From NCBI RefSeq assembly GCF_028737265.1, contig NZ_JAQZAK010000001.1, positions 248,001 to 312,000 of the forward strand: 64,000 bases of DNA. The letters run 5' to 3'. The DNA comes from Actinomycetospora callitridis (GTDB taxonomy: Bacteria > Actinomycetota > Actinomycetes > Mycobacteriales > Pseudonocardiaceae). The notes beneath the pieces were generated by a model that was not told the origin of the DNA, did not search any database, and saw only the letters and a program-made list of their open reading frames with translations. A program made the position numbers and the translations under genes. Below, in pieces: positions 52,884-61,587 of this stretch. Within the stretch, counting starts at the first letter, position 1. Each line of letters opens with the position of its first letter.

Positions 52884-52923
52884 CACGACCGCCCGGCACG
52901 CGGGGCGCGCCGGGGCGGTCGTG
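52884..52923. terminator. hairpin between converging genes
   Basis: CACGACCGCCCGGC (52884-52897) pairs with GCCGGGGCGGTCGTG (52909-52923) with one bulged base and an 11-nt loop. It lies between the hydrolase stop and the stop of the converging channel gene and can serve both. Confidence 0.65.
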
Positions 52924-52938
52924 CGGGTCGTCGGGGCG

Positions 52939-53910
52939 TCAGCGCCGAGGAGCGCCTCCCGGCGGGGTGCCGGGCGACACGGGCTCGGTGGCGCCGGCGC
53001 CGTAGGGGTCGCCGGGCCGGGTCGCCGGACCCGCCTGACCGGGCTGGGCGTACGGGTTGCCCCCGGGGACGGCCGTCCCCTGCGGCGGCGTCGGCGCGGT
53101 CGGGGGAGCCCCCCCGTCGTGAGCACCGTCGTGCCCGTTGCCGCGCATCCCGCTCGGGGCGTGGGCCCGGGCGTCCGCCTCGGCCCGCTCGCGCCCGACC
53201 TGCATGTCGCGCTGCACCTGGTCGGACTGCTGCTGGGCCTTGCGGTAGCCGGAGTTGATCAGGTCGGCGGCGGCGTCACGCCCGCCGAGACCGAACGCGA
53301 GCGCCGAGCCCAGCGCGACCGCGCCGATCAGGGCGATGTAGGTGGCGGTGACGATCGTCTGCGCGATGCCGAGCTGGTTGAGGATCATGAAGACGGCGAT
53401 GGCCATGACCAGCGTCGGGGCGGCGCTGCGCGCCACCCGGCCGGTGGGCGTGTCGCCCATGGTGCGGTGCACGAGTCCACCGACGGCGGCGGCGATCGCC
53501 GCGGCGACCAGGAAGATCAGCACGGCGGCGAGGACGTTCGGCAGGTACGAGAGCACCAGGTTCACGAACCCGGTGACGGCGGGGATGTTCAGCGTCCCGA
53601 CCGCGGAGACGATGACGAAGACGAGCAGCACCCACTGCACGACCAGACCGACGAGCTTGGACGGGCTGCCGTCGGGGGAGAAGCGTCCGACGTACTCGCC
53701 ACCGCGGCCGTGGGTCAGCCGCTCGTCGAGGCGGACGCGCCGCAGCAGCTTCGTGATCCCGGCCCGGAGGAGCCGCGCGATGATGTAACCGATGAGCAGG
53801 ACGAGCAGCGCACCGATGATGTTCGGTACGTAGTTCAGCAGGGTGGTGAAGGCATTCTGCAGGCTCTGCAGAATATTGAATCCACCGCCTCCGGACGATG
53901 CGGGTGGCAT
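52939..53910 (-). CDS. mechanosensitive-channel-like membrane protein (TM-helix repeat, CmpX type)
   Basis: A 323-residue protein with about five transmembrane helices in residues 20-215. The repeat LNYVPNIIGALLVLLIGYIIARLLRAGITKLLRRV and its second copy VLSYLPNVLAAVLIFLVAAAIAAAVG are the conserved TM-helix unit, and ALAFGLGGRDAAADLI is the pore-like Gly/Ala helix of MscS relatives. The C-terminal 100 residues are Pro/Gly/Ala-rich and disordered. GAGGAGAAGGAG precedes the ATG. It probably responds to membrane tension or acts as a membrane organiser. Confidence 0.85.
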   Translation of the reverse strand: MPPASSGGGGFNILQSLQNAFTTLLNYVPNIIGALLVLLIGYIIARLLRAGITKLLRRVRLDERLTHGRGGEYVGRFSPDGSPSKLVGLVVQWVLLVFVIVSAVGTLNIPAVTGFVNLVLSYLPNVLAAVLIFLVAAAIAAAVGGLVHRTMGDTPTGRVARSAAPTLVMAIAVFMILNQLGIAQTIVTATYIALIGAVALGSALAFGLGGRDAAADLINSGYRKAQQQSDQVQRDMQVGRERAEADARAHAPSGMRGNGHDGAHDGGAPPTAPTPPQGTAVPGGNPYAQPGQAGPATRPGDPYGAGATEPVSPGTPPGGAPRR

Positions 53911-54095
53911 ACGGTTCTCCTTCTCCTCAATCGGTCGCGGAATACCCGTGGTCCCCGATCGGCGTCGGCGGTAACCGTTTCGTCCCCCGTTCGTCGTGTC
54001 CGGCCCGGCGGCGCGGAGGCGTCACACCACTCGATGGTGGGACCGGGCACGTATCGGGTATCTGCGGCGGCATCCGATCCCCGAGGAGGGCCATC

Positions 54096-55154
54096 GTGGG
54101 TGCCGTCATCCGACTGCTCTCCGCCGTGCTCGTCGTCCGCCAGATCGTGCGGAGTCCCGACCAGGACGGCCCGTCCCGCCGCCCACCGGTGCCCGCGACC
54201 GGGACCTCCGGCGAGGCGCCGGGCGTGCCCGGGGCACGCGCGCGATCTCCGCAGGAGGTGCCGGCGCGTGGCTGGTGGCAGATCGTCCGCCGCGCCTTCG
54301 CCGAGAGCAGCGCCGACAACGTGAGCATGCTCGCGGGCGGTGTCGCCTTCTTCGGCTTCCTCGCGATCATCCCGGCGCTCATCGCCCTCGTGTCGCTCTA
54401 CGGGCTCGTCGCCGACCCCGCCCAGGTCGCGGCGACGATCGAGAACCTCAGCTCGGCGCTGCCCGCCAGTGCCCGGGACCTGGTGGTCGGCCAGATCGCG
54501 TCGGTCGTGAACGCCGGCACCGGGAGCCTGACCGTCGGGCTCGTCATCTCGGTGCTCGCGGCCCTGTTCAGCGCGTCGAGCGGCACGCAGAACCTGATGG
54601 CGGCGATCAACATCGCCTACGACGAGGACGAGGGCCGCAGCGCCGTGAAGCTGCGGGCCCTCGCGCTGGCGCTGACGGTCGGAGCGATCCTGTTCGTCGT
54701 CGTGGCCGTCGCGCTCGTGGCCGTCGCCCCGGTCCTGCTCGACGGACTCGGGACGGCGGGCCGCATCCTCGCGCAGGTCGTGCGCTGGGTGCTGCTCGTC
54801 GGGCTCGTCGTCCTCGGGCTCGCCGTGGTGTACCGCGTGGCCCCGGACCGCGACGCCCCGCGCTTCCGGTGGGTGACCCCGGGGTCGGTCGTCGCGACGC
54901 TGCTGTGGGTCGTCGGCAGCGTGGCCTTCAGCCTCTACGTCGACAACTTCGGCAGCTACAACAAGACCTACGGCGCCCTCGCCGGCGTCGTCGTGTTCCT
55001 GCTGTGGCTCTACCTGACCAGCTACATCGTGCTGCTCGGCGCCGAGGTGAACTCGGAGGCCGAGTACCAGACGGAGCAGGACACCACGCGCGGGCCCCCG
55101 CAGCCGATGGGCTCCCGAGGCGCCGCGAAGGCGGACGACGCCGTCGACGCCTGA
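54096..55154 (+). CDS. YihY/BrkB family inner-membrane protein
   Basis: A 352-residue membrane protein with six predicted helices in the last 270 residues. AFAESSADNVSMLAGGVAFFGFLAIIPALIALVSLYGL is the N-terminal signature, ALFSASSGTQNLMAAINIAYDEDEGR the conserved loop, and FGSYNKTYGALAGVVVFLLWLYLTSYIVLLGAEVN the C-terminal signature. Older annotations as ribonuclease BN are not supported for this family. The GTG start has GAGGAGGG 5 nt upstream. It is divergent from the channel-like gene. Its function is poorly known. Confidence 0.9.
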   Translation: MGAVIRLLSAVLVVRQIVRSPDQDGPSRRPPVPATGTSGEAPGVPGARARSPQEVPARGWWQIVRRAFAESSADNVSMLAGGVAFFGFLAIIPALIALVSLYGLVADPAQVAATIENLSSALPASARDLVVGQIASVVNAGTGSLTVGLVISVLAALFSASSGTQNLMAAINIAYDEDEGRSAVKLRALALALTVGAILFVVVAVALVAVAPVLLDGLGTAGRILAQVVRWVLLVGLVVLGLAVVYRVAPDRDAPRFRWVTPGSVVATLLWVVGSVAFSLYVDNFGSYNKTYGALAGVVVFLLWLYLTSYIVLLGAEVNSEAEYQTEQDTTRGPPQPMGSRGAAKADDAVDA

Positions 55155-55199
55155 GACACCCGACGCTCGCCCGCGGGGTGCCGATGGACGACACCACGT

Positions 55200-55223
55200 C
55201 GCCACTTCCGGGCCGAAATGGCG
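55200..55223. promoter_or_regulatory. imperfect palindrome ahead of the MobA-like gene
   Basis: CGCCA and TGGCG flank a largely symmetrical centre (TTCCGGGCCGAA), about 65 nt before the GTG start of the monooxygenase. It is a candidate operator for a MarR- or IclR-type aromatic-acid regulator; none is encoded adjacent. Confidence 0.35.
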
Positions 55224-55288
55224 TTTCGCGAAGGAACTGCGCGACGCAGGGCGCGGTCCAGGGGCAGAAACGCTCCTACGGTGGGTAC

Positions 55289-57151
55289 GTGGTCCAGTTC
55301 TACGTCGACGGCTACCGGACGGGCGATCCGTTCCTCGAGGAGCCGCATCCCTCGGTGCGCGACCGCCCGGACGGGCTCCCGGAGACCACGGACGTCCTCG
55401 TCGTCGGGTGCGGGCCGGCCGGCCTCGTGCTGGCGACGCAGATGGCGAGCTTCCCCGACCTCCGCACGGTGGTCGTCGACCGCCGGGACGGCCCGCTCGA
55501 GATCGGGCAGGCCGACGGGGTCGCGTGCCGCACCGTCGAGATGTTCGGGGCGTTCGGCCTCGCCGACCGCGTCATCGCCGAGGGCTACCAGGTCAACGAG
55601 GTGGCCTTCTGGCGCCCGGACCCCGACGACCCCTCCGCCATCAGGCGCACCGGCCGGATCCAGGACGTCGAGGACGACCTGTCCGAGATGCCGCACGTGA
55701 TCGTCAACCAGGCGCGGATGCTCACCTACCTGCGCGAGCACATGGCGCGGTCGGCGGCCCGGCTCGAGCCCCTCTACGGCCTGCAGGTGGACGGGATCGC
55801 GGTCGCGACCGGCGACGAGCCGGTGACGGTGACGCTCGCGCACGTCGAGGGCGGCGAGGCGACCGGCGAGACGTCGACGATCCGGGCCCGCTACGTCGTC
55901 GGGTGCGACGGCGCCCGCAGCGCCACCCGCACCGCGATCGGCCGGGAGCTCGTCGGCGACCCGATGAACCAGGCCTGGGGCGTCATGGACGTCCTGGCCG
56001 TCACCGACTTCCCCGACATCCGGCTCAAGAGCGCGATCACCTCCGCCGAGGGCAGCATCCTGGTCATCCCGCGCGAGGGCGGGTACATGGTGCGGCTCTA
56101 CATCGAGCTGGACTCCGTCGACGGCGTCCGCGACGTCACGCCCGAGACGCTCGCGGCCGTCGCCAACCGGATCCTCCACCCGTACGTGCTCGAGGTGCGC
56201 GACGTCGGGTGGTGGTCGGTGTACGAGGTCGGGCAGCGGCTCTGCGACAGGTTCGACGACGTGCCCGCCGGCTCCGAGGACCGTCTGCCGCGGGTGTTCA
56301 TCGCCGGCGACGCCTGCCACACCCACAGCGCGAAGGCCGGCCAGGGGATGAACGTGTCGATGGCCGACACGTGGAACCTCGGCTGGAAGCTCGCCGCCGT
56401 CCTGCGGGGCCGGGCGCGCCCGGAGCTGCTGCACACCTACTCCGAGGAGCGCCACGAGGTCGCGCGGGAGCTGATCGACTTCGACCGCGAGTTCGCGGCC
56501 ATGTTCAGCGCCCACCCCGGGGGGCAGGGGGCGGACCCGGAGAAGTTCCAGCGCTACTTCCGGGACCAGGGCCGCTTCACCGCGGGCGTCGCGGTCCGCT
56601 ACGCGCCGTCGATGATCACGTCCGGCGCGCCGCACCAGCACCTCGCCGAGGGTCTGCCGGTGGGCATGCGGTTCCACTCCGCGCCGGTGATCCGGCTGGC
56701 CGACGCCAAGCCGATGCACCTCGGGCACGTCGCCCGGGCCGACGGCGCCTGGCGGCTCCACCTCTTCGCCGACCGCGACGGGTCCCGGCTCCGCGCGCTG
56801 TGCGCGTTCCTCGCCTCGCCGGCGTCCCCGGTCGTGCGCCACACCCCGCCCGGCGCCGAGCCCGACGAGGTGATCGACGTCCGGGCGGTGTTCCAGCAGG
56901 GGCACCGCGACCTCGCCGTCACCGACCTGCCGCCGGCCCTGCTCCCGCGCAAGGGGCGCTTCGGTCTCGTCGACTACGAGAAGGCCTTCTGCCCCGACCC
57001 CGCCGTCGACGTCTTCGACCTGCGCGGGATCGACCGCGCGGGCTGCGCGGTGATCGTGCGCCCGGACCAGTACGTGGCGCACGTCCTGCCGCTGGACGCG
57101 CACGCCGAACTGGCGGCCTTCTTCGCGGGGGTGCTGACCGAGGCGCGGTAG
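55289..57151 (+). CDS. mobA: 3-hydroxybenzoate 4-monooxygenase (MobA-like)
   Basis: A 620-residue FAD hydroxylase. It follows remembered Comamonas MobA closely along its length: FYVDGYRTGDP at the N-terminus, DVLVVGCGPAGLVLATQMASFPDLRTVVVD, LEIGQADGVACRTVEMFGAFG, QAWGVMDVLAVTDFPD, FIAGDACHTHSAKAGQGMN and PELLHTYSEER. The C-terminal 200 residues form the thioredoxin-like domain (GLVDYEKAFCPD...RGIDRAGCAVIVRPDQYVAHVLPL). It hydroxylates 3-hydroxybenzoate to protocatechuate with NADPH. No protocatechuate ring-cleavage gene is visible nearby. The GTG start gives the MobA-like N-terminus. Confidence 0.9.
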   Translation: MVQFYVDGYRTGDPFLEEPHPSVRDRPDGLPETTDVLVVGCGPAGLVLATQMASFPDLRTVVVDRRDGPLEIGQADGVACRTVEMFGAFGLADRVIAEGYQVNEVAFWRPDPDDPSAIRRTGRIQDVEDDLSEMPHVIVNQARMLTYLREHMARSAARLEPLYGLQVDGIAVATGDEPVTVTLAHVEGGEATGETSTIRARYVVGCDGARSATRTAIGRELVGDPMNQAWGVMDVLAVTDFPDIRLKSAITSAEGSILVIPREGGYMVRLYIELDSVDGVRDVTPETLAAVANRILHPYVLEVRDVGWWSVYEVGQRLCDRFDDVPAGSEDRLPRVFIAGDACHTHSAKAGQGMNVSMADTWNLGWKLAAVLRGRARPELLHTYSEERHEVARELIDFDREFAAMFSAHPGGQGADPEKFQRYFRDQGRFTAGVAVRYAPSMITSGAPHQHLAEGLPVGMRFHSAPVIRLADAKPMHLGHVARADGAWRLHLFADRDGSRLRALCAFLASPASPVVRHTPPGAEPDEVIDVRAVFQQGHRDLAVTDLPPALLPRKGRFGLVDYEKAFCPDPAVDVFDLRGIDRAGCAVIVRPDQYVAHVLPLDAHAELAAFFAGVLTEAR

Positions 57152-57234
57152 CCAACCCCTCCCGACGCGGCGACGCGGCGCGTGGGCTCCCTCCTCGTCC
57201 CCGGGCTTCGACGGCAGGTCGACCCCGTCCCGGA

Positions 57235-57259
57235 GGACGCTTCGGTTTTCGAAGCTTCC
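57235..57259. terminator. CTTCG-N5-CGAAG family hairpin (loop GTTTT)
   Basis: GGACGCTTCG and CGAAGCTTCC pair with one mismatch around GTTTT, 84 nt after the mobA stop. It shares the core with five other hairpins in the window. Confidence 0.65.
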
Positions 57260-57346
57260 AGCTGGTGGTCCTCGGCCCCCGGAGTCGGGTGTGGCGGCCT
57301 CCTCGGTCAGGCCCGGGCGTCGGCCCGCAGCAGGCCGGCCCGAAGC

Positions 57347-57375
57347 CCGGAAGCTTCGGATTTCGAAGCGTCCGG
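57347..57375. terminator. CTTCG-N5-CGAAG family hairpin (loop GATTT)
   Basis: CCGGAAGCTTCG and CGAAGCGTCCGG pair with one mismatch around GATTT, 4 nt beyond the stop of the converging P-loop gene. With the hairpin at 57235 it brackets the convergent gap from both sides. Confidence 0.65.
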
Positions 57376-57379
57376 CCGG

Positions 57380-57955
57380 TCACTCTCGGCCCCACCCCGC
57401 CCGCAGCTGGGCGTCGATGCCCTCGGGGCCGTCGGTGCGGTTGTCGACCGCGAGGTGGGGCACCGGCGGCGGGACGTCCGGCTGCATCCGCGCGGCGAAG
57501 GCGTCGAAGGACGCGAGCTTGCCCGCGTCGTGGTCCCGGCCCCTCGATGCGATCCGCCGGCGCAGCGTGGCGGCGTCCGACGCGACCCAGACCAGGTGCA
57601 CGGGCTCGCCGCCGAGCTCGTCCACCCACCTCCGCCAGCGCCCGAGGTCCCGGATCTGGCCCGTGAACGGTGCGCTCAGCAGCACCGGGCACCCGCGGGC
57701 ACGGATCTCCCGGGCGACGGCGGTCATCCCGCCGTACTCGTGCACCTTGACGTGCTCGTCGTACCAGGGCCCCTCGCGCTCGCCGGGAGGACGCCCGGCC
57801 GCCGCCAGCGTCGCGGACACGAAGCCGCCGTACATCGTGTCCTTGTCCAGCAGGGCCGGCACGGGCTGCAGCAGGGCCAGCAGCCGGTCGGCCACCGTCG
57901 ATTTCCCCGACCCGGGCGGCCCTGCCACCACCCAGACCTCTGCCGGCTCAGGCAC
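57380..57955 (-). CDS. P-loop kinase/AAA-type ATPase (zeta-toxin-like)
   Basis: A 191-residue nucleoside-kinase-like protein. Walker A is [18 protein letters not shown] at the N-terminus. [24 protein letters not shown] resembles the lid of small-molecule or zeta-type kinases, with its Arg pair. The GTG start overlaps the stop of the upstream monooxygenase by 8 bp, so it is the last gene of that operon. No antitoxin is adjacent, so a toxin role is unlikely. The substrate is unknown. Confidence 0.8.
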   Translation of the reverse strand: MPEPAEVWVVAGPPGSGKSTVADRLLALLQPVPALLDKDTMYGGFVSATLAAAGRPPGEREGPWYDEHVKVHEYGGMTAVAREIRARGCPVLLSAPFTGQIRDLGRWRRWVDELGGEPVHLVWVASDAATLRRRIASRGRDHDAGKLASFDAFAARMQPDVPPPVPHLAVDNRTDGPEGIDAQLRAGWGRE

Positions 57956-59462
57956 GGCGGAAGGAGGGGTAGCCGGCGGCGGCCTCGCGCAGGCACCGCT
58001 CCCGGTAGAGGCCGATGCCGCCGGCGTAGTCGGACGACGACGCGACGGGCATCGTGCCGGCGACCTCGTGGTGGTGGGCGATCCAGGCGTCCTCGCCCGC
58101 CGCCGTCGCCTCCAGCGTGCCGACGCCCGCGGCGCGCAGGTCGGCGATCGCCTGCGCGATCCACTCGACCTGCACCTGCCGGCAGGTCGTCATGAGGCAC
58201 CGGTCGGACGGCGGCGTGAGCGGGGCGGCGGTGGTGAACAGGTTCGGGTAGCCGTGCTTCGCGAGCCCCAGCGTGCTGCGCGCCTCCCGTCCCCACTCCT
58301 CGGCCAGCACCTGCCCGCCGCGTCCGCGCACGTCGACCCGCGTCAGGGCGTCCGGTCCGCCGTCGAACGTCGAGGTCAGGACGATCACGTCGAGCGCGTG
58401 CACCGTGCCGTCGGACAGCTCGATCCCCTCGGGGACGAGGCGGTCGATCGGCGTGTGCGCCAGGTCGACGAGGTCGACGTCGTCGCGGCCGAACACCTCG
58501 AGGTAGCCGGAGTCCAGGCGGACGGGCCGCACCCCGAACACGCCCCGCGGCACGAGCACGTCGGCGAGGCCGGGATCGGACAGCCGTGCGCGCATCGCCG
58601 CCCGCACGGCCTCGCCCGCGTCCCCAGGAGCGCCGAGGGCACCCGTCCACGCCGACCTCGTCCCGTCGCCGAGCACCGGCGCGCGCTCCTCGTCGCCGGT
58701 GAGGGTGTGGACGACGGTGTCGCGGAGCGCGGCGAACCGGCTCCGGTAGGCGTCCCGCTCGCGCCAGCCGAACACCGGGTTCGCGCGGGGCAGGAGGTCG
58801 ACGGGACGGGTGGCGAAGACCGTCAGCCGGGACACCTGATCGACGATCGTCGGCACGAGCTGGACCGCCGCCGCGCCGCTCCCGAGGACGCCGACCCGCT
58901 GTCCGGTGAGGTCGTACCGGCCCTCCGGCCAGTGCGCGGTGTCGAGGACCGGTCCCGCGAAGCCCCCGCCGATCAGGTCGATGGTCCGCTCCGGCAGCAG
59001 GCCCGTGCAGGCGACGACGAACCGCGTGTCGAGGGTCTCGCCACGGTCGGTGCGCACGGTCCAGCGGCCGCGCTCCTCGTCGAGGTGCAGGTCGACGATC
59101 CGGGTGCCGAGGCGGAGGTCGCGGCGGAGGTCGAGCCGGTCGGTGACGAACCGCAGCCACCGCTGCACCTCGTACCCGGCGGGGTAGCGCTCGCTCCAGC
59201 CCCAGTCGCGGTAGAGCTCCTCGGAGAACAGGTACTGGTACCCGGGCCCCTCGGAGTCGAGATGTGAGCCCGGGTAGCCGTGCCACCACCACGAGCCCCC
59301 GACGTCCTCGGCGGCGTCGTAGGCGCGCACGCGCAGACCCTGCGCGCGCAGCAGGTGCAGCTGGTACAGCCCGGCGACGCCCGCGCCGATCACGACGGCG
59401 TCGAGCTCCTCCACCGTCACCTCACCGTCCCGGTCGGTCGGTCGGTGGATCACGACCTGCAT
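57948..59462 (-). CDS. Baeyer-Villiger-type FAD/NADPH monooxygenase with altered fingerprint
   Basis: A 504-residue flavoprotein. [17 protein letters not shown] (about 26-42) binds FAD and [16 protein letters not shown] (about 191-206) binds [38 protein letters not shown] matches cyclohexanone-monooxygenase relatives. The fingerprint FxGxxxHxxxWP appears as [12 protein letters not shown] at 168-179, with Asp174 where the family has His. That His helps position NADPH, so activity may be changed. The ATG is at 59462. Likely oxidises a ketone or a related carbonyl. Confidence 0.87.
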   Translation of the reverse strand: MQVVIHRPTDRDGEVTVEELDAVVIGAGVAGLYQLHLLRAQGLRVRAYDAAEDVGGSWWWHGYPGSHLDSEGPGYQYLFSEELYRDWGWSERYPAGYEVQRWLRFVTDRLDLRRDLRLGTRIVDLHLDEERGRWTVRTDRGETLDTRFVVACTGLLPERTIDLIGGGFAGPVLDTAHWPEGRYDLTGQRVGVLGSGAAAVQLVPTIVDQVSRLTVFATRPVDLLPRANPVFGWRERDAYRSRFAALRDTVVHTLTGDEERAPVLGDGTRSAWTGALGAPGDAGEAVRAAMRARLSDPGLADVLVPRGVFGVRPVRLDSGYLEVFGRDDVDLVDLAHTPIDRLVPEGIELSDGTVHALDVIVLTSTFDGGPDALTRVDVRGRGGQVLAEEWGREARSTLGLAKHGYPNLFTTAAPLTPPSDRCLMTTCRQVQVEWIAQAIADLRAAGVGTLEATAAGEDAWIAHHHEVAGTMPVASSSDYAGGIGLYRERCLREAAAGYPSFRRA

Positions 59463-59501
59463 GCCGGCATCCTGCCGCGCCCCGGCGTGCGCGGCGAGGC
59501 G

Positions 59502-59873
59502 CTACGGCACCGGGGCCTCGCTCGCCGCTCCTGCGGGCGGGGCCACCGGCATCCCCGGCCTCCCCGACCGCCGGACGGGCCGGGGGGCGGGTGCCGGCGC
59601 GGCGGGCTCGTCCCGCAACGCCTCGCGCCAGGCACGGCGCGGGTCCGCCGAGCGGATCTCGGCGAGCGGCTCGCGCAGCTCGTCGAGCTGGCGACGGACC
59701 TCGGCGAGGTCGGCGGCCTCGCCCACCTGGTCCTTGACCGCCGTGGCGTACTGCTTGGCCTGGGTGGCCATCCCGGCCACCGCGCGGATCGCGGCGGGGA
59801 GCCGCTCCGGGCCGATCACGAAGAAGCCGACGAGGGCGAGCAGGAGCAGCTCACCCATGCTCATCCCGAACAC
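59502..59873 (-). CDS. tatB: Sec-independent translocase TatB
   Basis: A 123-residue protein. MSMGELLLLALVGFFVIGPERLP is the single N-terminal helix and the GPERLP hinge typical of TatB rather than TatA. An amphipathic helix and a charged coiled region (LAEVRRQLDELREPLAEI) follow, then a Pro-rich tail. It begins 2 nt after the tatC stop at a GTG, with GAGG close upstream. It forms the substrate-receptor complex with TatC. The gene order tatA-tatC-tatB is unusual. Confidence 0.88.
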   Translation of the reverse strand: MFGMSMGELLLLALVGFFVIGPERLPAAIRAVAGMATQAKQYATAVKDQVGEAADLAEVRRQLDELREPLAEIRSADPRRAWREALRDEPAAPAPAPRPVRRSGRPGMPVAPPAGAASEAPVP

Positions 59874-59875
59874 GG

Positions 59876-60766
59876 CTACCTCACCTCCTTCTCGAGGGGC
59901 GACGGCTGGTCGTCGTCGAGGTCCTCCCAGCCGGGGTCGCGGCGGGCGCGGCGTCGGTCGTGCAGCCGGCAGACCTGGGTGGCGGCCTCGAGCAGCACGC
60001 AGAGCGCGGCGCCCAGCACCGCCATGGAGATCGGGTCGCCGCCGGGCGTCGCGACCCCGGCGAACAGGAACGCGCCGAAGATCATGCCGCGGCGCCAGCT
60101 CGCCAGCTTCCGGTAGGAGACGACCCCGACGCGGTTCAGCATGATCACCACGAGCGGGGTCAGGAACGCGACGCCGAAGACCACCATGAGGGACAGGACC
60201 AGCGAGTAGTACTCGTCGCCGCGCAACGCCGTGGTCTGGACGCTGTTGCCGACCATGAGCAGGAACCCGAGCGCCTCGGCGACGACGAGGTACGCGATCA
60301 CCGCGCCCCCGGCGAAGAGCACCGAGGCACTGCTGACGAACAGCACCGCGCCCCGGCGCTCGCGGCGCCGCAGCCCGGGGGTGACGAACGCCCACAGCTG
60401 CCCGAGCCACCCCGGCGAGGACAGGACCACGCCGGCGGTGATCGCGACCTTGAGCCGCAGGACGAACTGGTCGAACGGTCCGGTGGCGAGCAGCCGGCAC
60501 TCGCCGGCGCCCAACCCGGCGCGCGCCGTCGACGGCAGGGAGCAGTAGGGCTCGAGCAGCAGGGCGCCCAGGGTGGGCGCCCCGAAGACCGCGTTCTCGT
60601 ACCAGACGAACCCGGCCACCGTGCCGACCGCCACCGCGAGCAGCGCCCAGGCAAGTCGGCGACGCAGCTCGAGCAGGTGGTCGAGCACCGACATCGTGGC
60701 GTCGGGGTTCCGGCGCCGGCGGCCGGGCCACCACCGGCTCGACCGCAGCCGCCCCAGGTCCGGCAC
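59876..60766 (-). CDS. tatC: Sec-independent translocase TatC
   Basis: A 296-residue six-helix protein with [16 protein letters not shown] (the conserved HLxELRxR N-terminal motif that touches signal peptides), [12 protein letters not shown] and [49 protein letters not shown]. The start is a GTG 3 nt after the tatA stop; a later ATG at [12 protein letters not shown] is a possible alternative. It recognises twin-arginine signals and nucleates the export complex. Confidence 0.95.
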   Translation of the reverse strand: MPDLGRLRSSRWWPGRRRRNPDATMSVLDHLLELRRRLAWALLAVAVGTVAGFVWYENAVFGAPTLGALLLEPYCSLPSTARAGLGAGECRLLATGPFDQFVLRLKVAITAGVVLSSPGWLGQLWAFVTPGLRRRERRGAVLFVSSASVLFAGGAVIAYLVVAEALGFLLMVGNSVQTTALRGDEYYSLVLSLMVVFGVAFLTPLVVIMLNRVGVVSYRKLASWRRGMIFGAFLFAGVATPGGDPISMAVLGAALCVLLEAATQVCRLHDRRRARRDPGWEDLDDDQPSPLEKEVR

Positions 60767-60769
60767 GGC

Positions 60770-61042
60770 CTAGACCGTCGAGGCGTCGGTGGACCTCGCC
60801 GGGGCGGGGTCGGCCGCCGGCGTCATGCCGGCGGGCCGCGCGGGCCCGGCCTCGACGGCGGCGGGCGCCGGTGCGGGCGCCGGGGACTCACCGTCGTCGG
60901 TCAGGGCCTTGGTCTCGGCCTTGAAGATGCGCAGCGACCGGCCGATGCCGCGGGCGGCGTCGGGCATGCGCTTGGCGCCGAAGAGCAGCAGGACGACGAC
61001 GAGGATGACCAGCCAGTGGGTGGGGCTGAGGGCTCCGGTCAT
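60770..61042 (-). CDS. tatA: Sec-independent translocase TatA
   Basis: A 90-residue protein with one N-terminal helix (PTHWLVILVVVLLLFGAKRMPDAARGIGRSLRIFKAE), the FGAKRMP hinge typical of TatA and an Ala/Pro-rich tail. It forms the pore-like assemblies of the Tat system. It lies 58 nt downstream of the molybdenum hydroxylase small subunit and starts the compact tatA-tatC-tatB run, so all may share a transcript with the hydroxylase. Confidence 0.93.
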   Translation of the reverse strand: MTGALSPTHWLVILVVVLLLFGAKRMPDAARGIGRSLRIFKAETKALTDDGESPAPAPAPAAVEAGPARPAGMTPAADPAPARSTDASTV

Positions 61043-61100
61043 GACGGTTCCTTCCGACAGAGATCAGGGGGAGCGGGGTGGAGACGGGGGAGCAGGAGCG

Positions 61101-61577
61101 CTACATGTTCTCGGCGCCCTGCTTGATGGCCTCCCGGATGCGGGAGTACGTGCCGCAGGCGCACATGTTGCGGATCTCGTCGATGTCGTCGTCGGTGATC
61201 GATCCGCCGTCGGCCTCGACCTTCTTCACGAGGTCGACGGCGGCCATGATCTGGCCGGGCTGGCAGTAGCCGCACTGCGGGACGTCCCGGTCGATCCACG
61301 CCTCCTGCATCGGGTGCAGGTCGGCGCCGACGGTGTCGGGGAGGCCCTCGATCGTGGTGACCTCGTCGGTGGGCTGGATCGCGCTGACCGGCACCGAGCA
61401 GGGGTTGAACGCCCGGCCGTTGATGTGGCTGGTGCAGGCCTTGCAGACGTTGATGCCGCAGCCGTACTTGGGCCCGGTGATGCCGAGGACGTCGCGCAGC
61501 ACCCAGAGCAGGCGCACGTCGTCCTCGATGTCGACCGTCACGGGGCGGCCGTTGACCTTGAAGGTGCGGGGAGGCAT
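61101..61577 (-). CDS. iorA: [2Fe-2S] small subunit of an isoquinoline-1-oxidoreductase-type enzyme
   Basis: A 158-residue two-cluster ferredoxin-like subunit. The N-terminal plant-type cluster is in YGCGINVCKACTSHINGRAFNPC, and the second cluster in PQCGYCQPGQIMAA...NMCACGTYSRIREA. GAGGAG precedes the ATG at 61577, 10 nt after the large-subunit stop. It relays electrons from the molybdenum site. No FAD subunit is present, in line with the two-subunit IorAB type that uses external acceptors such as cytochromes or quinones. Confidence 0.93.
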   Translation of the reverse strand: MPPRTFKVNGRPVTVDIEDDVRLLWVLRDVLGITGPKYGCGINVCKACTSHINGRAFNPCSVPVSAIQPTDEVTTIEGLPDTVGADLHPMQEAWIDRDVPQCGYCQPGQIMAAVDLVKKVEADGGSITDDDIDEIRNMCACGTYSRIREAIKQGAENM

Positions 61578-61587
61578 GCGGGGCTCC

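Noticed and set aside
54096..55154. YihY protein as ribonuclease BN.
   Set aside because: That name came from a mis-assignment; the protein is a six-helix membrane protein without nuclease residues.
57380..57955. The P-loop protein as a zeta toxin of a toxin-antitoxin pair.
   Set aside because: No antitoxin-like small gene overlaps it; it is coupled to a Baeyer-Villiger-type monooxygenase instead.
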